A stretch of DNA of 49,443 bases from CAIUSP01 sp964594365 (GTDB lineage: Bacteria; Actinomycetota; Thermoleophilia; Solirubrobacterales; 70-9): contig CAZQMB010000010.1 in assembly GCA_964594365.1 (NCBI GenBank), positions 1 through 49,443 on the forward strand. Direction: 5' to 3'. Position numbers and translations under genes: made by a program. A model generated the notes under the pieces. The model made no database searches. It was not told the DNA's origin and was given only the letters and a program-made list of their open reading frames with translations. Positions 31,118 through 39,453 of this stretch are shown here, in pieces. Numbering within the stretch: the first letter of the stretch is position 1; the number at the start of each line of letters is the position of its first letter.

Positions 31118-32155
31118 TCAGCCGTTCTTGACCGAGTTGTAGAGGCGCTTGATCACGTTGCCGAAGTAGGGCCCGTACATCCTCGTCGGTGAGCTGCCGT
31201 AGCCGTAGCTGTTGACCGAATTGAGGAACTCGTTGTCGAAGATCCATCCACCGCCCGAGGACCCACCGGTCATGTCGCAGGGGATCCATCCGGGAGAGGG
31301 GCTGAAGGTCCCGGGATCGCGCCCGCCGAAGGTTCCTGTGCAGGTGACCAGTGACTGGCCGTCGAAGGGGAATCCCGCCGGATAGCCATAGGCCGTGTAC
31401 TCCCTGCCGCGTCCCACGTTGAAGGCGATCCCCCTGGCGCCGCCGATCGCGGTCTGGACCGGGGTGAGTCCCTTCAGCACCATCGCTCCGACGTCGTAGC
31501 TCAAGGCGTAGGAGGGCCTGGACCACTCGTTGTTGACCCAGCGCGCGGGAGCGGTGATGCGCTTGGCGGCGAACTCGCCGAAGGGCCTGACCGGATTCGG
31601 ATCGGGGTTCTCGGGGCTCGGATCGGGTGTGTAGTACCCGGGGACGAAGACCACCCGACGAGACCAGAAGTCTTCGAACACGCAGTGGCCGGCCGTGAAC
31701 ACGACCCGCTTGGAAGGCGAGTTGACCACGGTCCCGGAACAGACGTAGTTCACCCAGACCCCGTTGAAGTTGCGCGCCTGGAAGAAGACCTTGCCGTGGA
31801 GACGGTTGGGCAGCGCGGTCGGATTCGAGATGATCGAGCTGAGCCGGTCAGGTCCGGTGATCCCCTGCGACGGGACGATGGTCGGCTCACCCCTCGCGAC
31901 AGCGGGCAGAGGGTCACCGGGAGCAGGGATATCCGAGGAATCGACCGCCGCAGGAGTTGCGGCCTGCATCCGCTCGACCGTCCAGTACTTCTTGACCTCG
32001 CGCGGACTCTCCTTGGTCAGTGACTTGCCGACCACCGGCGATGCCAAGGCCTCCGCTCGCCCGAAGGCAAGGAAGGCCAGAGCGAGCAACACGGCAGCCG
32101 CCAGCATCGGAGCCAGTCGGGCGGATCTGCTGATGTCGATTCGCAATCTGTTCAA
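31118..32155 (-). CDS. Secreted trypsin-like (V8/Glu-endopeptidase-like) serine protease
   Basis: 345 aa. An N-terminal signal (LAPMLAAAVLLALAFLAFGRAEALA) is followed by a probable pro-region (~40-115) and an S1-fold protease domain. The triad is H157 (VVFTAGHCVF), D221 (SYDVGAMVLKG) and S300 (CDMTGGSSGGGW). The SSGG in place of DSGG and the late CDMTGG loop are typical of V8-like/glutamyl endopeptidases. It is exported and likely self-processing; the natural substrate is unknown. It starts with TTG, backed by AAGGTGATC ending 4 nt upstream, which exactly complements the anti-Shine-Dalgarno region. Confidence 0.9.
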   Translation of the reverse strand: MNRLRIDISRSARLAPMLAAAVLLALAFLAFGRAEALASPVVGKSLTKESPREVKKYWTVERMQAATPAAVDSSDIPAPGDPLPAVARGEPTIVPSQGITGPDRLSSIISNPTALPNRLHGKVFFQARNFNGVWVNYVCSGTVVNSPSKRVVFTAGHCVFEDFWSRRVVFVPGYYTPDPSPENPDPNPVRPFGEFAAKRITAPARWVNNEWSRPSYALSYDVGAMVLKGLTPVQTAIGGARGIAFNVGRGREYTAYGYPAGFPFDGQSLVTCTGTFGGRDPGTFSPSPGWIPCDMTGGSSGGGWIFDNEFLNSVNSYGYGSSPTRMYGPYFGNVIKRLYNSVKNG

Positions 32156-32298
32156 GGAAGATCACCTTGCGCTCCGGTTCATCCCGGACACGTGAAGGCC
32201 CTCACATTCTGAACACTCACGGCGTGCGTAAGTTCCGTGCCTGCGAGTCAAGTCCGAGGGCGAACCAAGAATCGCAAACAGCGCAGCCGCCCGTAATC

Positions 32299-32907
32299 AT
32301 GCGAGGAGTGGAAACACCTGGCGAAGAGAGTTGGAGCGACACACTCTGGAGCGTGCTACGCCCGTTGGTCTTCTTGCTGCTTGTCGGCTCCTGCGCTTGG
32401 CTGCTGATCGATCCACCGTCGTTCTCGGGGGTCCCGACTCTCTTGCTCGTATTGCTAGGCACCGTCCTCCTCACCTTGGCGATGGCCTGGGTGGCAACGA
32501 GGATGATCGGCGAGGAAATCCCCGAGACCGAATGGCGCAAGATCGTCGACAGAAGCGAGCTCCTGGCCCAACTGCCGGCGCCGACTGGCCCGCCCTCGGC
32601 GTTCGACGAGTTGGTGATCGCGGCGCTGGATGACCTGCCCCGGGAATTCCAGGAGGCTCTGGAAAGGGTGCCGGTGACGGTCTCCAGCGAGGGCTACAAG
32701 TACGGCGCTTACGGCCTCTACGTAGGGGCCACAGTGGCCCGGGACACGTACCCGGATCACATCGTGATCTTCGAAGACACGCTGACACGCGACTTCGGCG
32801 CGAGTCCCGAACTCCTGCGCGCCCAAGTCCAGCGAACTGTCAGGCACGAGCTCGCCCATCACCTCGGCTGGGACGAAGAGGGCATCAGAGGGCTGGGACT
32901 CGGCTGA
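32299..32907 (+). CDS. Membrane-anchored zincin-like metallopeptidase family protein
   Basis: 202 aa from the ATG at 32299. Two closely spaced hydrophobic stretches at ~20-65 (PLVFLLLVGSCAWLLI; LLLVLLGTVLLTLAMAWVA) anchor the protein; the C-terminal ~115 residues are a minimal zincin domain (FDELVIAALDDLPREFQEAL..VPV) with HELAHHLGWDEE (H183, E184, H187). This is the PF06262-type family, usually soluble and ~120 aa; the N-terminal membrane hairpin is extra. Proteolysis has not been shown for most members. The start is uncertain: the frame opens upstream and there is no clear Shine-Dalgarno. Confidence 0.72.
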   Translation: MRGVETPGEESWSDTLWSVLRPLVFLLLVGSCAWLLIDPPSFSGVPTLLLVLLGTVLLTLAMAWVATRMIGEEIPETEWRKIVDRSELLAQLPAPTGPPSAFDELVIAALDDLPREFQEALERVPVTVSSEGYKYGAYGLYVGATVARDTYPDHIVIFEDTLTRDFGASPELLRAQVQRTVRHELAHHLGWDEEGIRGLGLG

Positions 32908-32988
32908 AACGGAGGTTCCTGCCTCGCCGCGAGCAGCGTTGCATCGATCGCGATCGGGTTCATTCGGCCACGATTCGGCCCGCGGCAA

Positions 32989-33061
32989 TGGGCGGTACTG
33001 GGCTCGAACCAGTGACCCCCTCCTTGTAAGGGAGGTGCTCTCCCAACTGAGCTAACCGCCC
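32989..33061 (-). tRNA. tRNA-Val (TAC)
   Basis: Cloverleaf on the minus strand: acceptor GGGCGGT/ACCGCCC, anticodon stem CCTCC/GGAGG around CTTACAA (anticodon TAC), T arm ACTGG TTCGAGC CCAGT, and discriminator A73. CCA is not encoded. Confidence 0.95.
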
Positions 33062-33132
33062 GCTGGGGCGCATTATGAGGGCTGCTCGCGGATCGTGCCG
33101 CAGGCAGCTGACCGTACGCGCAGCAATTTGCC

Positions 33133-33138
33133 TAGCAT
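33133..33138 (+). promoter_or_regulatory. -10 box (TAGCAT) for leaderless start at 33145
   Basis: TAGCAT ends 6 nt before the gadB ATG. CTGACC (33108-33113) is a plausible -35 with a 19-nt spacer. Confidence 0.45.
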
Positions 33139-33144
33139 CGCCCG

Positions 33145-34512
33145 ATGGCTGAGAGGGAGAACGAGGCATTCGGGATGCGGGGGCTGGACTTCATCACCAG
33201 CCCACCGGAAGACCGTCTCTTTCCGACCGGTGGGATTCCTCCTCGAGCGGCGGCCAACGCGGTGCGCGCCGAGGTAGTGCTCGATCACGATCCCGATCGC
33301 AACCTCGCGACCTTCGTCACCACCTGGATGGAGCCCGAGGCGCGCGAGGTGATCATGGAGAACCTCCACCGCAACTACATCGATCACGCCGAGTACCCGC
33401 AGACGGCCGAGGTTGAGAAGCGCTGTCTGCGGATGATCCACAACCTCTTCAACGGCCCTGGCGAGCCGGTGGCACCGGGTGCGCGCTGCGCTGGCTCCTC
33501 CGAGGCCGTGATGCTGGGCGCGTTGGCGATGAAGTGGCGCTGGCGTGCCGCGCGGGAGAAGGCCGGTAAGGACACCACCAAACCCAACCTCGTGTACGGC
33601 AAGGACGCACACGTGGTCTGGGACAAGTTCTGTCGCTACTTCGACGTCGAGCCGCGCGCGATAGACCTCCCGGAGGGCAAGTTCGTGATCGGCCCCGACG
33701 AGATAGACGGGCAGGTCGACGAGAACACGATCGGGGTGGTCGCGATCGTCGGGACCACCTTCACCGGCGAGTGCGACGACGTGGAGGGAATCGCCGAGTT
33801 CCTCGACCAGTACGAGGAGAAGGAGGGGCACGACGTCCCGATGCACATCGACGGCGCAAGCGGTGGGTTCGTCTTCCCCTTCTCCAGCCCCGACTTCGCC
33901 TGGGACTTCCGGATCGAGCGGGTCAAGTCGATCAACGCCTCGGGCCACAAGTTCGGGATGACCTATCCGGGCCTCGGTTGGCTGATCTTCCGCGACGACG
34001 AGCAACTTCCGGAGGATCTCGTCTTCTACGAGGACTACCTCGGACAGCGCGATGCGACCTTCACCCTCAACTTCTCCACCGGCTCGAGCATGCTGCTGGC
34101 CCAGTACTACCTGTTCCTGCGGCTCGGCCGGGAGGGCTACACCGCGATGATCGGCGCGATGGACAAGAACGCAGAGGTCCTCCGTGAGAAGGTCAGGAGC
34201 GCGGAGTTCCTCGAGATCGCTGGCAGCGGGGAGATGCTTCCCCTGGTGATCGCCAAGGTCACCGACGACTCACCCTTCACCGGAGCCGACCTGGTGGGCG
34301 AGCTGGCGCGACGCCGGGCATGGGTAGTGCCCGCCTACCACCTGCCACCCGGCAACGACTCGATCGAGGTGATGCGGATCCTGGTCAAGATCAACCAGAC
34401 CCGCGAGCTGGTCGACAAGCTGGCGAGCGATATCGACGACTCGATCGCGCACCTGACCGAGCACGGTCCGGCACCCGGGCCGAAGCGGCCGCACACCGGT
34501 CACGGTTACTGA
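33145..34512 (+). CDS. gadB: Glutamate decarboxylase
   Basis: 455 aa, close to E. coli GadB in length and in blocks such as NFIDHAEYP-like NYIDHAEYPQTAE, GSSEAVMLGALAMKWRWR, HIDGASGGFV and the PLP lysine K269 in SINASGHKFG. It converts glutamate to GABA and CO2, consuming a proton. The C-terminal region (~430-455) is divergent from the pH-gating tail of E. coli GadB. No antiporter gene is adjacent, so an acid-resistance cassette is not evident; GABA could instead enter the same GABA/succinate-semialdehyde route as the polyamine locus at 15-25 kb. Promoter elements suggest a leaderless message. Confidence 0.95.
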   Translation: MAERENEAFGMRGLDFITSPPEDRLFPTGGIPPRAAANAVRAEVVLDHDPDRNLATFVTTWMEPEAREVIMENLHRNYIDHAEYPQTAEVEKRCLRMIHNLFNGPGEPVAPGARCAGSSEAVMLGALAMKWRWRAAREKAGKDTTKPNLVYGKDAHVVWDKFCRYFDVEPRAIDLPEGKFVIGPDEIDGQVDENTIGVVAIVGTTFTGECDDVEGIAEFLDQYEEKEGHDVPMHIDGASGGFVFPFSSPDFAWDFRIERVKSINASGHKFGMTYPGLGWLIFRDDEQLPEDLVFYEDYLGQRDATFTLNFSTGSSMLLAQYYLFLRLGREGYTAMIGAMDKNAEVLREKVRSAEFLEIAGSGEMLPLVIAKVTDDSPFTGADLVGELARRRAWVVPAYHLPPGNDSIEVMRILVKINQTRELVDKLASDIDDSIAHLTEHGPAPGPKRPHTGHGY

Positions 34513-34522
34513 GCCCTCGGCC

Positions 34523-34873
34523 GTGGCGCAGCGACTCGACTCGAGGACGGCGATCATGGCCGGACTGCTGCAACTCGCGCTGGTGGCTGCACTCGGTCTA
34601 GCGCTCGGCCTGAGCCTCTCCCACGACTTCTTCGAGAGCTGGGGCTGGCTGGCTGGTCCTGCCGCGTGGCTGATCTGCGCCGCGGTGACCGCTCTGGTCA
34701 TGAAGCTCCCTATCCCGATCACCACCCTCGGCGCGGTGGCGGCTGGCATACCGAGCGCAGCCGCGACCTTGACCGGAGTCCACTGGCTCGGAGTGGCGAT
34801 CGGGATCGTGTTGTTCGCGCTCTGGTGTGGGTGGCTGGCGGCTCGGGGGGATCGGCGGCCCGCAGGCGCCTAG
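34523..34873 (+). CDS. Small membrane protein of unknown function
   Basis: 116 aa with three to four hydrophobic helices (AGLLQLALVAALGLALGLSL; LAGPAAWLICAAVTALVM; TTLGAVAAGIPSAAAT; GVAIGIVLFALWCGWLAA) and a short basic tail. I recognise no family. It starts with GTG 10 nt after gadB and is probably cotranscribed. The stop overlaps the convergent lgt stop in CTAG. A dyad at 34891-34904 may terminate it. Confidence 0.6.
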   Translation: MAQRLDSRTAIMAGLLQLALVAALGLALGLSLSHDFFESWGWLAGPAAWLICAAVTALVMKLPIPITTLGAVAAGIPSAAATLTGVHWLGVAIGIVLFALWCGWLAARGDRRPAGA

Positions 34874-35643
34874 GCGGCGCGAGCGGAGTCCGGGACCGGT
34901 CCCGCTCCGTCGTTTCTGACCAGCCAGAGCAACCAGGCGGCACCACCGAGGATCATCACGCAGGCGATCACCTGCGCTTGGGTGAGTCCGAGCAGGACGG
35001 CATCGTTTCGACGGATCAGCTCCACCAGCAAGCGCTCCAGCCCGGCGCAGACCAGATAGATGGCGAGCAGTGCCTTGCCGGAGACGGCGTTTCGCAGGTG
35101 CCACAGACCGAGTGCCACGAGCCCCATCACCAAGGTCTCGTAGATCGGGGTCGGATGGACCGGCGTGTCGATCGGAACGGCGCCATCCGGATAGGCCATC
35201 GCCCACGGACCGTCCCACGCCTGTCCATAGTCGCCGTCGCCTGAGAGTTGGCACCCGACCCGTCCGATCGAGTAACCGATCGCGAGCGCCACCGCGACCG
35301 CGCCCATCAGGTCATCGCCCAGGCACTTCCGCCATCTCGCCCAGAGGATCACCGCGATCGCCCCGCCGATCAATCCCCCGAACCAGACCAGACCAGATCC
35401 GGTGAAGAGGTTGGCGATGATCCCGCCCTCCATCTCACTCGCGTTCTGGATCAGGTAATCGAGGCGGGCGCCTATCAGTCCCCCGATCAGCGCGGCTCCG
35501 ATCGCCTCCCAGGCGCGTTCGGGCAGATATCCCAGTTCACGGAACCGCCGCGAGATGACCGCACCGGAGGCGAGGAACCCGAGGGCGAAACAGATCCCGA
35601 AGGTCTGGAGCGTGAGTGGTCCGATCTGTATCTCGGGCAGCAT
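34870..35643 (-). CDS. lgt: Prolipoprotein diacylglyceryl transferase
   Basis: 257 aa, seven hydrophobic helices. Family motifs are GSGLVWFGGLIGG (82-94), the Lgt signature region GRVGCQLSGDGDYG (127-140) and VHPTPIYE (162-169). It transfers diacylglycerol from phosphatidylglycerol to the lipobox cysteine of prolipoproteins such as the PotD encoded here. It lacks the long C-terminal extension of many actinobacterial Lgt proteins. A GGAGGG Shine-Dalgarno precedes the ATG, 10 nt after the cytochrome P450 stop, so it probably shares its transcript. Confidence 0.95.
   Translation of the reverse strand: MLPEIQIGPLTLQTFGICFALGFLASGAVISRRFRELGYLPERAWEAIGAALIGGLIGARLDYLIQNASEMEGGIIANLFTGSGLVWFGGLIGGAIAVILWARWRKCLGDDLMGAVAVALAIGYSIGRVGCQLSGDGDYGQAWDGPWAMAYPDGAVPIDTPVHPTPIYETLVMGLVALGLWHLRNAVSGKALLAIYLVCAGLERLLVELIRRNDAVLLGLTQAQVIACVMILGGAAWLLWLVRNDGAGPVPDSARAA
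34891..34904. terminator. 14-bp palindrome in the 3' end of lgt
   Basis: CGGGACC-GGTCCCG with partial outer CGGAG/CTCCG pairing, inside the last codons of lgt and just past the convergent small membrane gene. For that plus-strand gene it is followed by GTCGTTTCT. Probably a terminator built into coding sequence. Confidence 0.4.
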
Positions 35644-35653
35644 CGGCCCTCCC

Positions 35654-37057
35654 TCAAACCCTCGCCAGAGCCGACTCGGGTCGTTCGGTATTCGATAGCA
35701 CCGCCGCAGGTTCGGCCGAGCGCACGGTCATCGGCATCCCCTTCCGCGGGGAGATCGTGGGAGCGGTGCGGATAACCAGTTCGTAGGCGGGATCGAGTTC
35801 GAACCTGAACCGCTCGAGGATCCGGCGGATGAAGATGGCGATCTCCGCCTCACCGAACCTCATCCCGATACAGGTGCGGGAGCCGCCGCCGAACGGCACG
35901 TACTGCCCCTTGCGCATACCCGCCATCCCTTCGACCGTGAAGCGGTAGGGATCGAATCTGGCCGGGTCGTCCCAGACATCGGGCAGATGGTGGGAAACCC
36001 AGGAGGAGTACTGACAATGAGCGCCGGCAGGCACAGCGTGTCCTCCGAACTCGAACTGCTGGTTGGTCCGTCGGGGTCCCACCCAGGCAGGTGGGTACTT
36101 GCGCAGGGTCTCCTCCCTGAGCATCTCCACCGTCACGCCCGGGGCGTCGAGTACTTCGGGCGTCAAGGCCAGTTCGTAGAAGAGGAAGGTGATCGTCGAG
36201 GCCGTGGTGTCGTGGCCTGCGAACAGCAGGGTCATCATCTCGTCACGGATCTGCTCGCTTGCCAGCGGGTCGCCATCCTCGTCGCGCGTGTCGAGAAGCA
36301 GGCTGAGGATGTCATCTCCGCGCTGGCCCGACTTCCTGCGGCGGTCTATCTCGGAGTAGATCAGGCTGTCGAGTCGCTTCCGGGCCTTGAGCAGCCGGCT
36401 GTAGGCAGTGCCGGGCCCGCGTGCGAGCTGGCCGGGAACGCTGTGGGCGTGGAATGAAAGGGCCGTCTCGAACTCGTGAGCCGCGTCGAGATCGTCGCCC
36501 TGGGCCCGATCGGGGTCGAGACCGAACAGGGCGCGCATCGCAACCCGCAAGGCGACTGTCTTCGTCCATTCGTAGAGGTCGAAGGTCTGATCGGGCTCGA
36601 GGCGATCGACCGCCTTGCCTATCTCGTCTTCCATGGTCGCGGTGGCCGCCCGGATCCGCTCAGAGTGGAAGGTCGGCAGCATCATCTTGCGGTGGACCCG
36701 GTGATAGGTCCCGTCGGTGGTCAGCAGGCCGTCGCCGAGCAGCGGGATCAGATCCCGCATGTGGCCGTCCCGCCAGTTGAACTTGTCGGCGTTCGAGACC
36801 AACATGAAGTGGTTCGCCTCCGGTCCGAGCATGAAGACGACGTTGTGGTGGAACACCCGCATGGTGAAGACCGGTCCGAACCTCTCGTAGGCGTCGAGCA
36901 GCAACTCCAGCGGCTCGGTCATGAAGGCATTGGTGCGCTTCATCGAGAAGGAGGTCTCACCCGGGGGATACGAGACCTGCGCACGCCGCTCGGCGGACAG
37001 ATCGTCGCGCATCGTCTCGATCGGACCTGTCAGCGGCTTGGTGGGTTGCTCGAGCAC
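35654..37057 (-). CDS. Cytochrome P450
   Basis: 467 aa soluble bacterial P450. I-helix oxygen motif AGHDTTAST, K-helix ETLR (ExxR), and the heme-binding FGGGSRTCIG with the thiolate ligand C396. The long N-terminal stretch RVHRKMMLPTFHSERI is the C-helix region. Substrate unknown; the overall look is of the CYP families acting on lipids, steroids or terpenoids. No ferredoxin or reductase is adjacent. GTG start without a Shine-Dalgarno; TAGACT (37066-37071) lies 8 nt upstream. It is followed by lgt after 10 nt and preceded by tRNA-Glu. Confidence 0.93.
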   Translation of the reverse strand: MLEQPTKPLTGPIETMRDDLSAERRAQVSYPPGETSFSMKRTNAFMTEPLELLLDAYERFGPVFTMRVFHHNVVFMLGPEANHFMLVSNADKFNWRDGHMRDLIPLLGDGLLTTDGTYHRVHRKMMLPTFHSERIRAATATMEDEIGKAVDRLEPDQTFDLYEWTKTVALRVAMRALFGLDPDRAQGDDLDAAHEFETALSFHAHSVPGQLARGPGTAYSRLLKARKRLDSLIYSEIDRRRKSGQRGDDILSLLLDTRDEDGDPLASEQIRDEMMTLLFAGHDTTASTITFLFYELALTPEVLDAPGVTVEMLREETLRKYPPAWVGPRRTNQQFEFGGHAVPAGAHCQYSSWVSHHLPDVWDDPARFDPYRFTVEGMAGMRKGQYVPFGGGSRTCIGMRFGEAEIAIFIRRILERFRFELDPAYELVIRTAPTISPRKGMPMTVRSAEPAAVLSNTERPESALARV

Positions 37058-37065
37058 GAATGCGG

Positions 37066-37071
37066 AGTCTA
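37066..37071 (-). promoter_or_regulatory. -10 box (TAGACT) for leaderless start at 37057
   Basis: TAGACT on the minus strand, 8 nt before the P450 GTG, in the 37-nt gap after tRNA-Glu. Confidence 0.45.
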
Positions 37072-37094
37072 GAGCCGCCCGACCTCGCGACGAG

Positions 37095-37166
37095 TAGCCC
37101 CGGCGGGAGTCGAACCCGCGCTACCAGGTTGAAAACCTGGCGTGCTAACCGTTACACCACGGGGCC
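37095..37166 (-). tRNA. tRNA-Glu (TTC)
   Basis: Cloverleaf on the minus strand: acceptor GGCCCCG/CGGGGCT (first pair G-U, usual for this tRNA), anticodon stem CCAGG/CCTGG around TTTTCAA (anticodon TTC), T arm GCGGG TTCGACT CCCGC, and discriminator A73. CCA is not encoded. A TAGACT box (37184-37189) 17 nt upstream is a likely -10. Confidence 0.95.
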
Positions 37167-37210
37167 AAGCACTGGAGAGTGCGAGTCTACGGAGGGAAGC
37201 GCCGAGACGG

Positions 37211-38110
37211 CTACCCGGCAGGAGTATCGACCAGGTATTCGAGCAGCGCCTTCTGGGTGTGGAGACGGTTCTCCGCCTGATCCCAGACCGCAGACTGCGG
37301 TCCGTAGAGGACCTCGGCAGAGATCTCCTGTCCTGGATGCGCGGGAAGACAGTGCAGGGCGATCGCGTCATCGCGCGCCTTCGCCATCACCTGCTGGTCG
37401 AGCTGGAAATCAGCGAAGTCGGCATTGCGGCGCTCGGCATCGGACTCGTCTCCCATGCTGGCCCAGACATCGGTGTAGACGGCAGCCGCGCCCTCGGCTG
37501 CCTCGGCGGGGTCGCCGACCGTCTCGCAGAGACCATCCTCGAGCTCGTAACCGGAGGGAGAAGCGACCACCACCTCGGCGCCTGCGGTTCGGCCCAAGAC
37601 CGCCAGCGAGCGGGCGACGTTGTTGCCATCGCCCACGAAGGCGACCCGGAGCCCGTCGAGATCACCGAAACGCTCACGCAGGGTGAGCAGATCGGCGAGG
37701 GCCTGACAGGGGTGGTGTTCGGCGGTGAGCGCGTTGACCACAGGCACCTCCGAGGCCTCGGCGAGGCCCGCGACATCGGCGTCGTCGCGCGAGCGGATGA
37801 CGATCGCCGCGACGTAGCGAGACAGCACGCGGGCGGTGTCGGCGACCGACTCACCGCGAGACAGCTGCAGGGCCGACCCGCTCAAGACGACCGGATGCGC
37901 ACCCAACTCGGCCACCCCGACCTCGAACGAGACCCTGGTTCTGGTCGAAGGCAGCTCGAAGACCAGCGCCACCGAGCGGCCAAGCAGGGAATCGCAGCCG
38001 GTCCGCTGACTGCGGCCCGCTTTGAGCTCCTCGGCGCGGTCGAGGATCCCGGTCAGGGCTGCTCGATCGAGTTCGGTTCCCGTGATCAGATGTCGTGGGG
38101 TCGCGTTCAT
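37211..38110 (-). CDS. argF: Ornithine carbamoyltransferase
   Basis: 299 aa. It joins carbamoyl phosphate and ornithine to citrulline in arginine synthesis. Carbamoyl-phosphate site STRTR (55-59, in LPSTRTRVSFE), then HHPCQALADLLT, the ornithine/catalytic HCLPAHPGQE (H253, C254) and a final LHTQKALLEYL. The frame is open much further upstream, but the ATG at 38110 gives the normal family N-terminus; the upstream extension would overlap the divergent gene. No other arg gene is in the window, so it is a stand-alone argF. A 15-bp palindrome abuts the start codon. Confidence 0.95.
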   Translation of the reverse strand: MNATPRHLITGTELDRAALTGILDRAEELKAGRSQRTGCDSLLGRSVALVFELPSTRTRVSFEVGVAELGAHPVVLSGSALQLSRGESVADTARVLSRYVAAIVIRSRDDADVAGLAEASEVPVVNALTAEHHPCQALADLLTLRERFGDLDGLRVAFVGDGNNVARSLAVLGRTAGAEVVVASPSGYELEDGLCETVGDPAEAAEGAAAVYTDVWASMGDESDAERRNADFADFQLDQQVMAKARDDAIALHCLPAHPGQEISAEVLYGPQSAVWDQAENRLHTQKALLEYLVDTPAG

Positions 38111-38124
38111 TGCAGGCGCTGCAA
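38110..38124. promoter_or_regulatory. 15-bp palindrome at the argF start
   Basis: TTGCAG-GCG-CTGCAA, perfect 6-3-6 dyad whose first base is the A of the argF ATG. A possible -10 (TACCTT) overlaps its outer edge. It does not match the ArgR box consensus. Confidence 0.4.
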
Positions 38125-38183
38125 GGTAGCGCGCCCGGGCTGCCGGGTTCGGTCGTCGGCGCCCGCCCCGATACTTGGCGGAG

Positions 38184-38996
38184 ATGGAGCTGCGCAGTCT
38201 CACCTGGAACCTCTTCCACGGGCGCGATGCCCCGCCCGAGCCCGGTCTGGGAGGGCTGTCGGCGCGGCTGCGCGCCAAGACGGAGCGCGGCAACACCCAC
38301 CTGCAGGTCTCGGGAGATCTCTCCTCCGAGTTCCATTCGTTGATCGCCGACACCCCGTGGGAGATCTGTCTGCTGCAGGAGTGCCCGCCGCGATGGCGGC
38401 GGTCCCTCGAGCGCGCCTGCGGCGCCGAGAGCTACGAGGCTCGTACCTCACGAAACTGGTTCGGGCCGCTCAGTGGTGCTCTCGCGGCACGCCGCCCCGA
38501 CCTGATCGCCTCCTGGGAGGGCGGATCGAACCTGATCCTCATCCGGGGCGCGGCAGGGGGGATCGTCGCGGGCGAGTCCGTGATGCTCACCCGAGTCCCC
38601 GAGCGACGGAGACTCGCCCTCGCCCGAACCGGCTGCGGTTTGGTGGTGGGATGCCTGCACCTGAGCACCGATCGGCAGCGGGCGGCGCGCGAGTCCCTCC
38701 TCGCCGCTACGGCTGCCGACGGATGGTGCGGAGGGGAACCGGTGCTACTCGGCGGCGACTTCAACCTCCGGCCGGAGGAGAGCGATACCTACGAGACACT
38801 GGCCCTGCTCGGATTCGAGGGAGCGGTTGCCGGATCGATCGATCAGCTGCTGGTCTCGGGTTTGGGCTCAGAGCCCGCCGTGCGCTGGCGAGAGGTCGAG
38901 CGCGAGGTCATCGTGGATGACCTCGCGCTGCGTCTCTCGGATCATTCTCCGGTCAGCCGGGTGATCCACCTCGACCGACCTTCCACCGGCGCTTGA
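38184..38996 (+). CDS. Endonuclease/exonuclease/phosphatase-family protein
   Basis: 270 aa, DNase I-like fold. All family blocks are visible: LTWNLFHG (Asn), LLQECPPRW (catalytic Glu), VVGCLHLS, VLLGGDFNLRP (Asp and Asn), SIDQLLVSG and LSDHSPV (Asp-His). It is therefore likely an active Mg2+-dependent phosphodiesterase or phosphatase; substrates in this family range from DNA to phospholipids and inositol phosphates and cannot be told here. No signal peptide. ATG at 38184 preferred; a TTG three codons earlier is possible. GATACT 8 nt upstream suggests a near-leaderless start. Divergent from argF; tail to tail with the next gene. Confidence 0.85.
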   Translation: MELRSLTWNLFHGRDAPPEPGLGGLSARLRAKTERGNTHLQVSGDLSSEFHSLIADTPWEICLLQECPPRWRRSLERACGAESYEARTSRNWFGPLSGALAARRPDLIASWEGGSNLILIRGAAGGIVAGESVMLTRVPERRRLALARTGCGLVVGCLHLSTDRQRAARESLLAATAADGWCGGEPVLLGGDFNLRPEESDTYETLALLGFEGAVAGSIDQLLVSGLGSEPAVRWREVEREVIVDDLALRLSDHSPVSRVIHLDRPSTGA

Positions 38997-39002
38997 GCCG
39001 GA

Positions 39003-39353
39003 TCAGTCCTTCTTCTTGGCCGCGTCCTTGATCTCCTTGCGGCGGGCCTTGGCCTCGGACTCGATCACCTTGAGGGCATCCTCATTGGACTGTGCCTTGA
39101 CGGCGAGTTTGCCCAGCTCGACCCGGGCATCCTCGGTCGTCTGCTCGAGGGTCTGGCGCCACTCCTCGACCTGACCCTGAGCGACCGAGGTCACCTCGTT
39201 CGATGCCTCGCGAAGCTGGGCGATCGCGGCATCGATCCCGGAGCGCACGTCTCCGGTTGCCTTCTCGCCGGCAGAGAGCAGATCGTCGATCGCACCCTGG
39301 ATGTCGGCCAGCACGCCCTTCTTCGCTTCGTTTTGCTCGTTGCTTGCTTCCAC
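39003..39353 (-). CDS. Small coiled-coil, phasin/HLP-like protein
   Basis: 116 aa, entirely helical in look: long amphipathic segments (VLADIQGAIDDLLSAGEKATGDVRSGI; VEEWRQTLEQTTEDARVELGKLAVKAQ) and a Lys/Arg-rich C-terminus (KARRKEIKDAAKKKD). No Cys, no membrane segment. The composition resembles phasins or the small coiled-coil proteins that bind granules or DNA; no family is recognised with certainty. GTG start with GGAAG ten bases upstream. Single gene, divergent from the RNA methyltransferase. Confidence 0.55.
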   Translation of the reverse strand: MEASNEQNEAKKGVLADIQGAIDDLLSAGEKATGDVRSGIDAAIAQLREASNEVTSVAQGQVEEWRQTLEQTTEDARVELGKLAVKAQSNEDALKVIESEAKARRKEIKDAAKKKD

Positions 39354-39453
39354 TGTTCAGTCACTTCCTTTCCTGATGGTGAAAGAGAGGCTAGGGGCAT
39401 CGACCGGTCGATGTGGGTGATCGGCGGCACTCGGCCCTCCCCCGCCTGCCACG

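Noticed and set aside
38111..38353. 81-codon N-terminal extension of ornithine carbamoyltransferase
   Set aside because: It overlaps the divergent EEP-family gene, is Arg/Ser/Pro-rich shadow sequence, and the family starts at the ATG at 38110.
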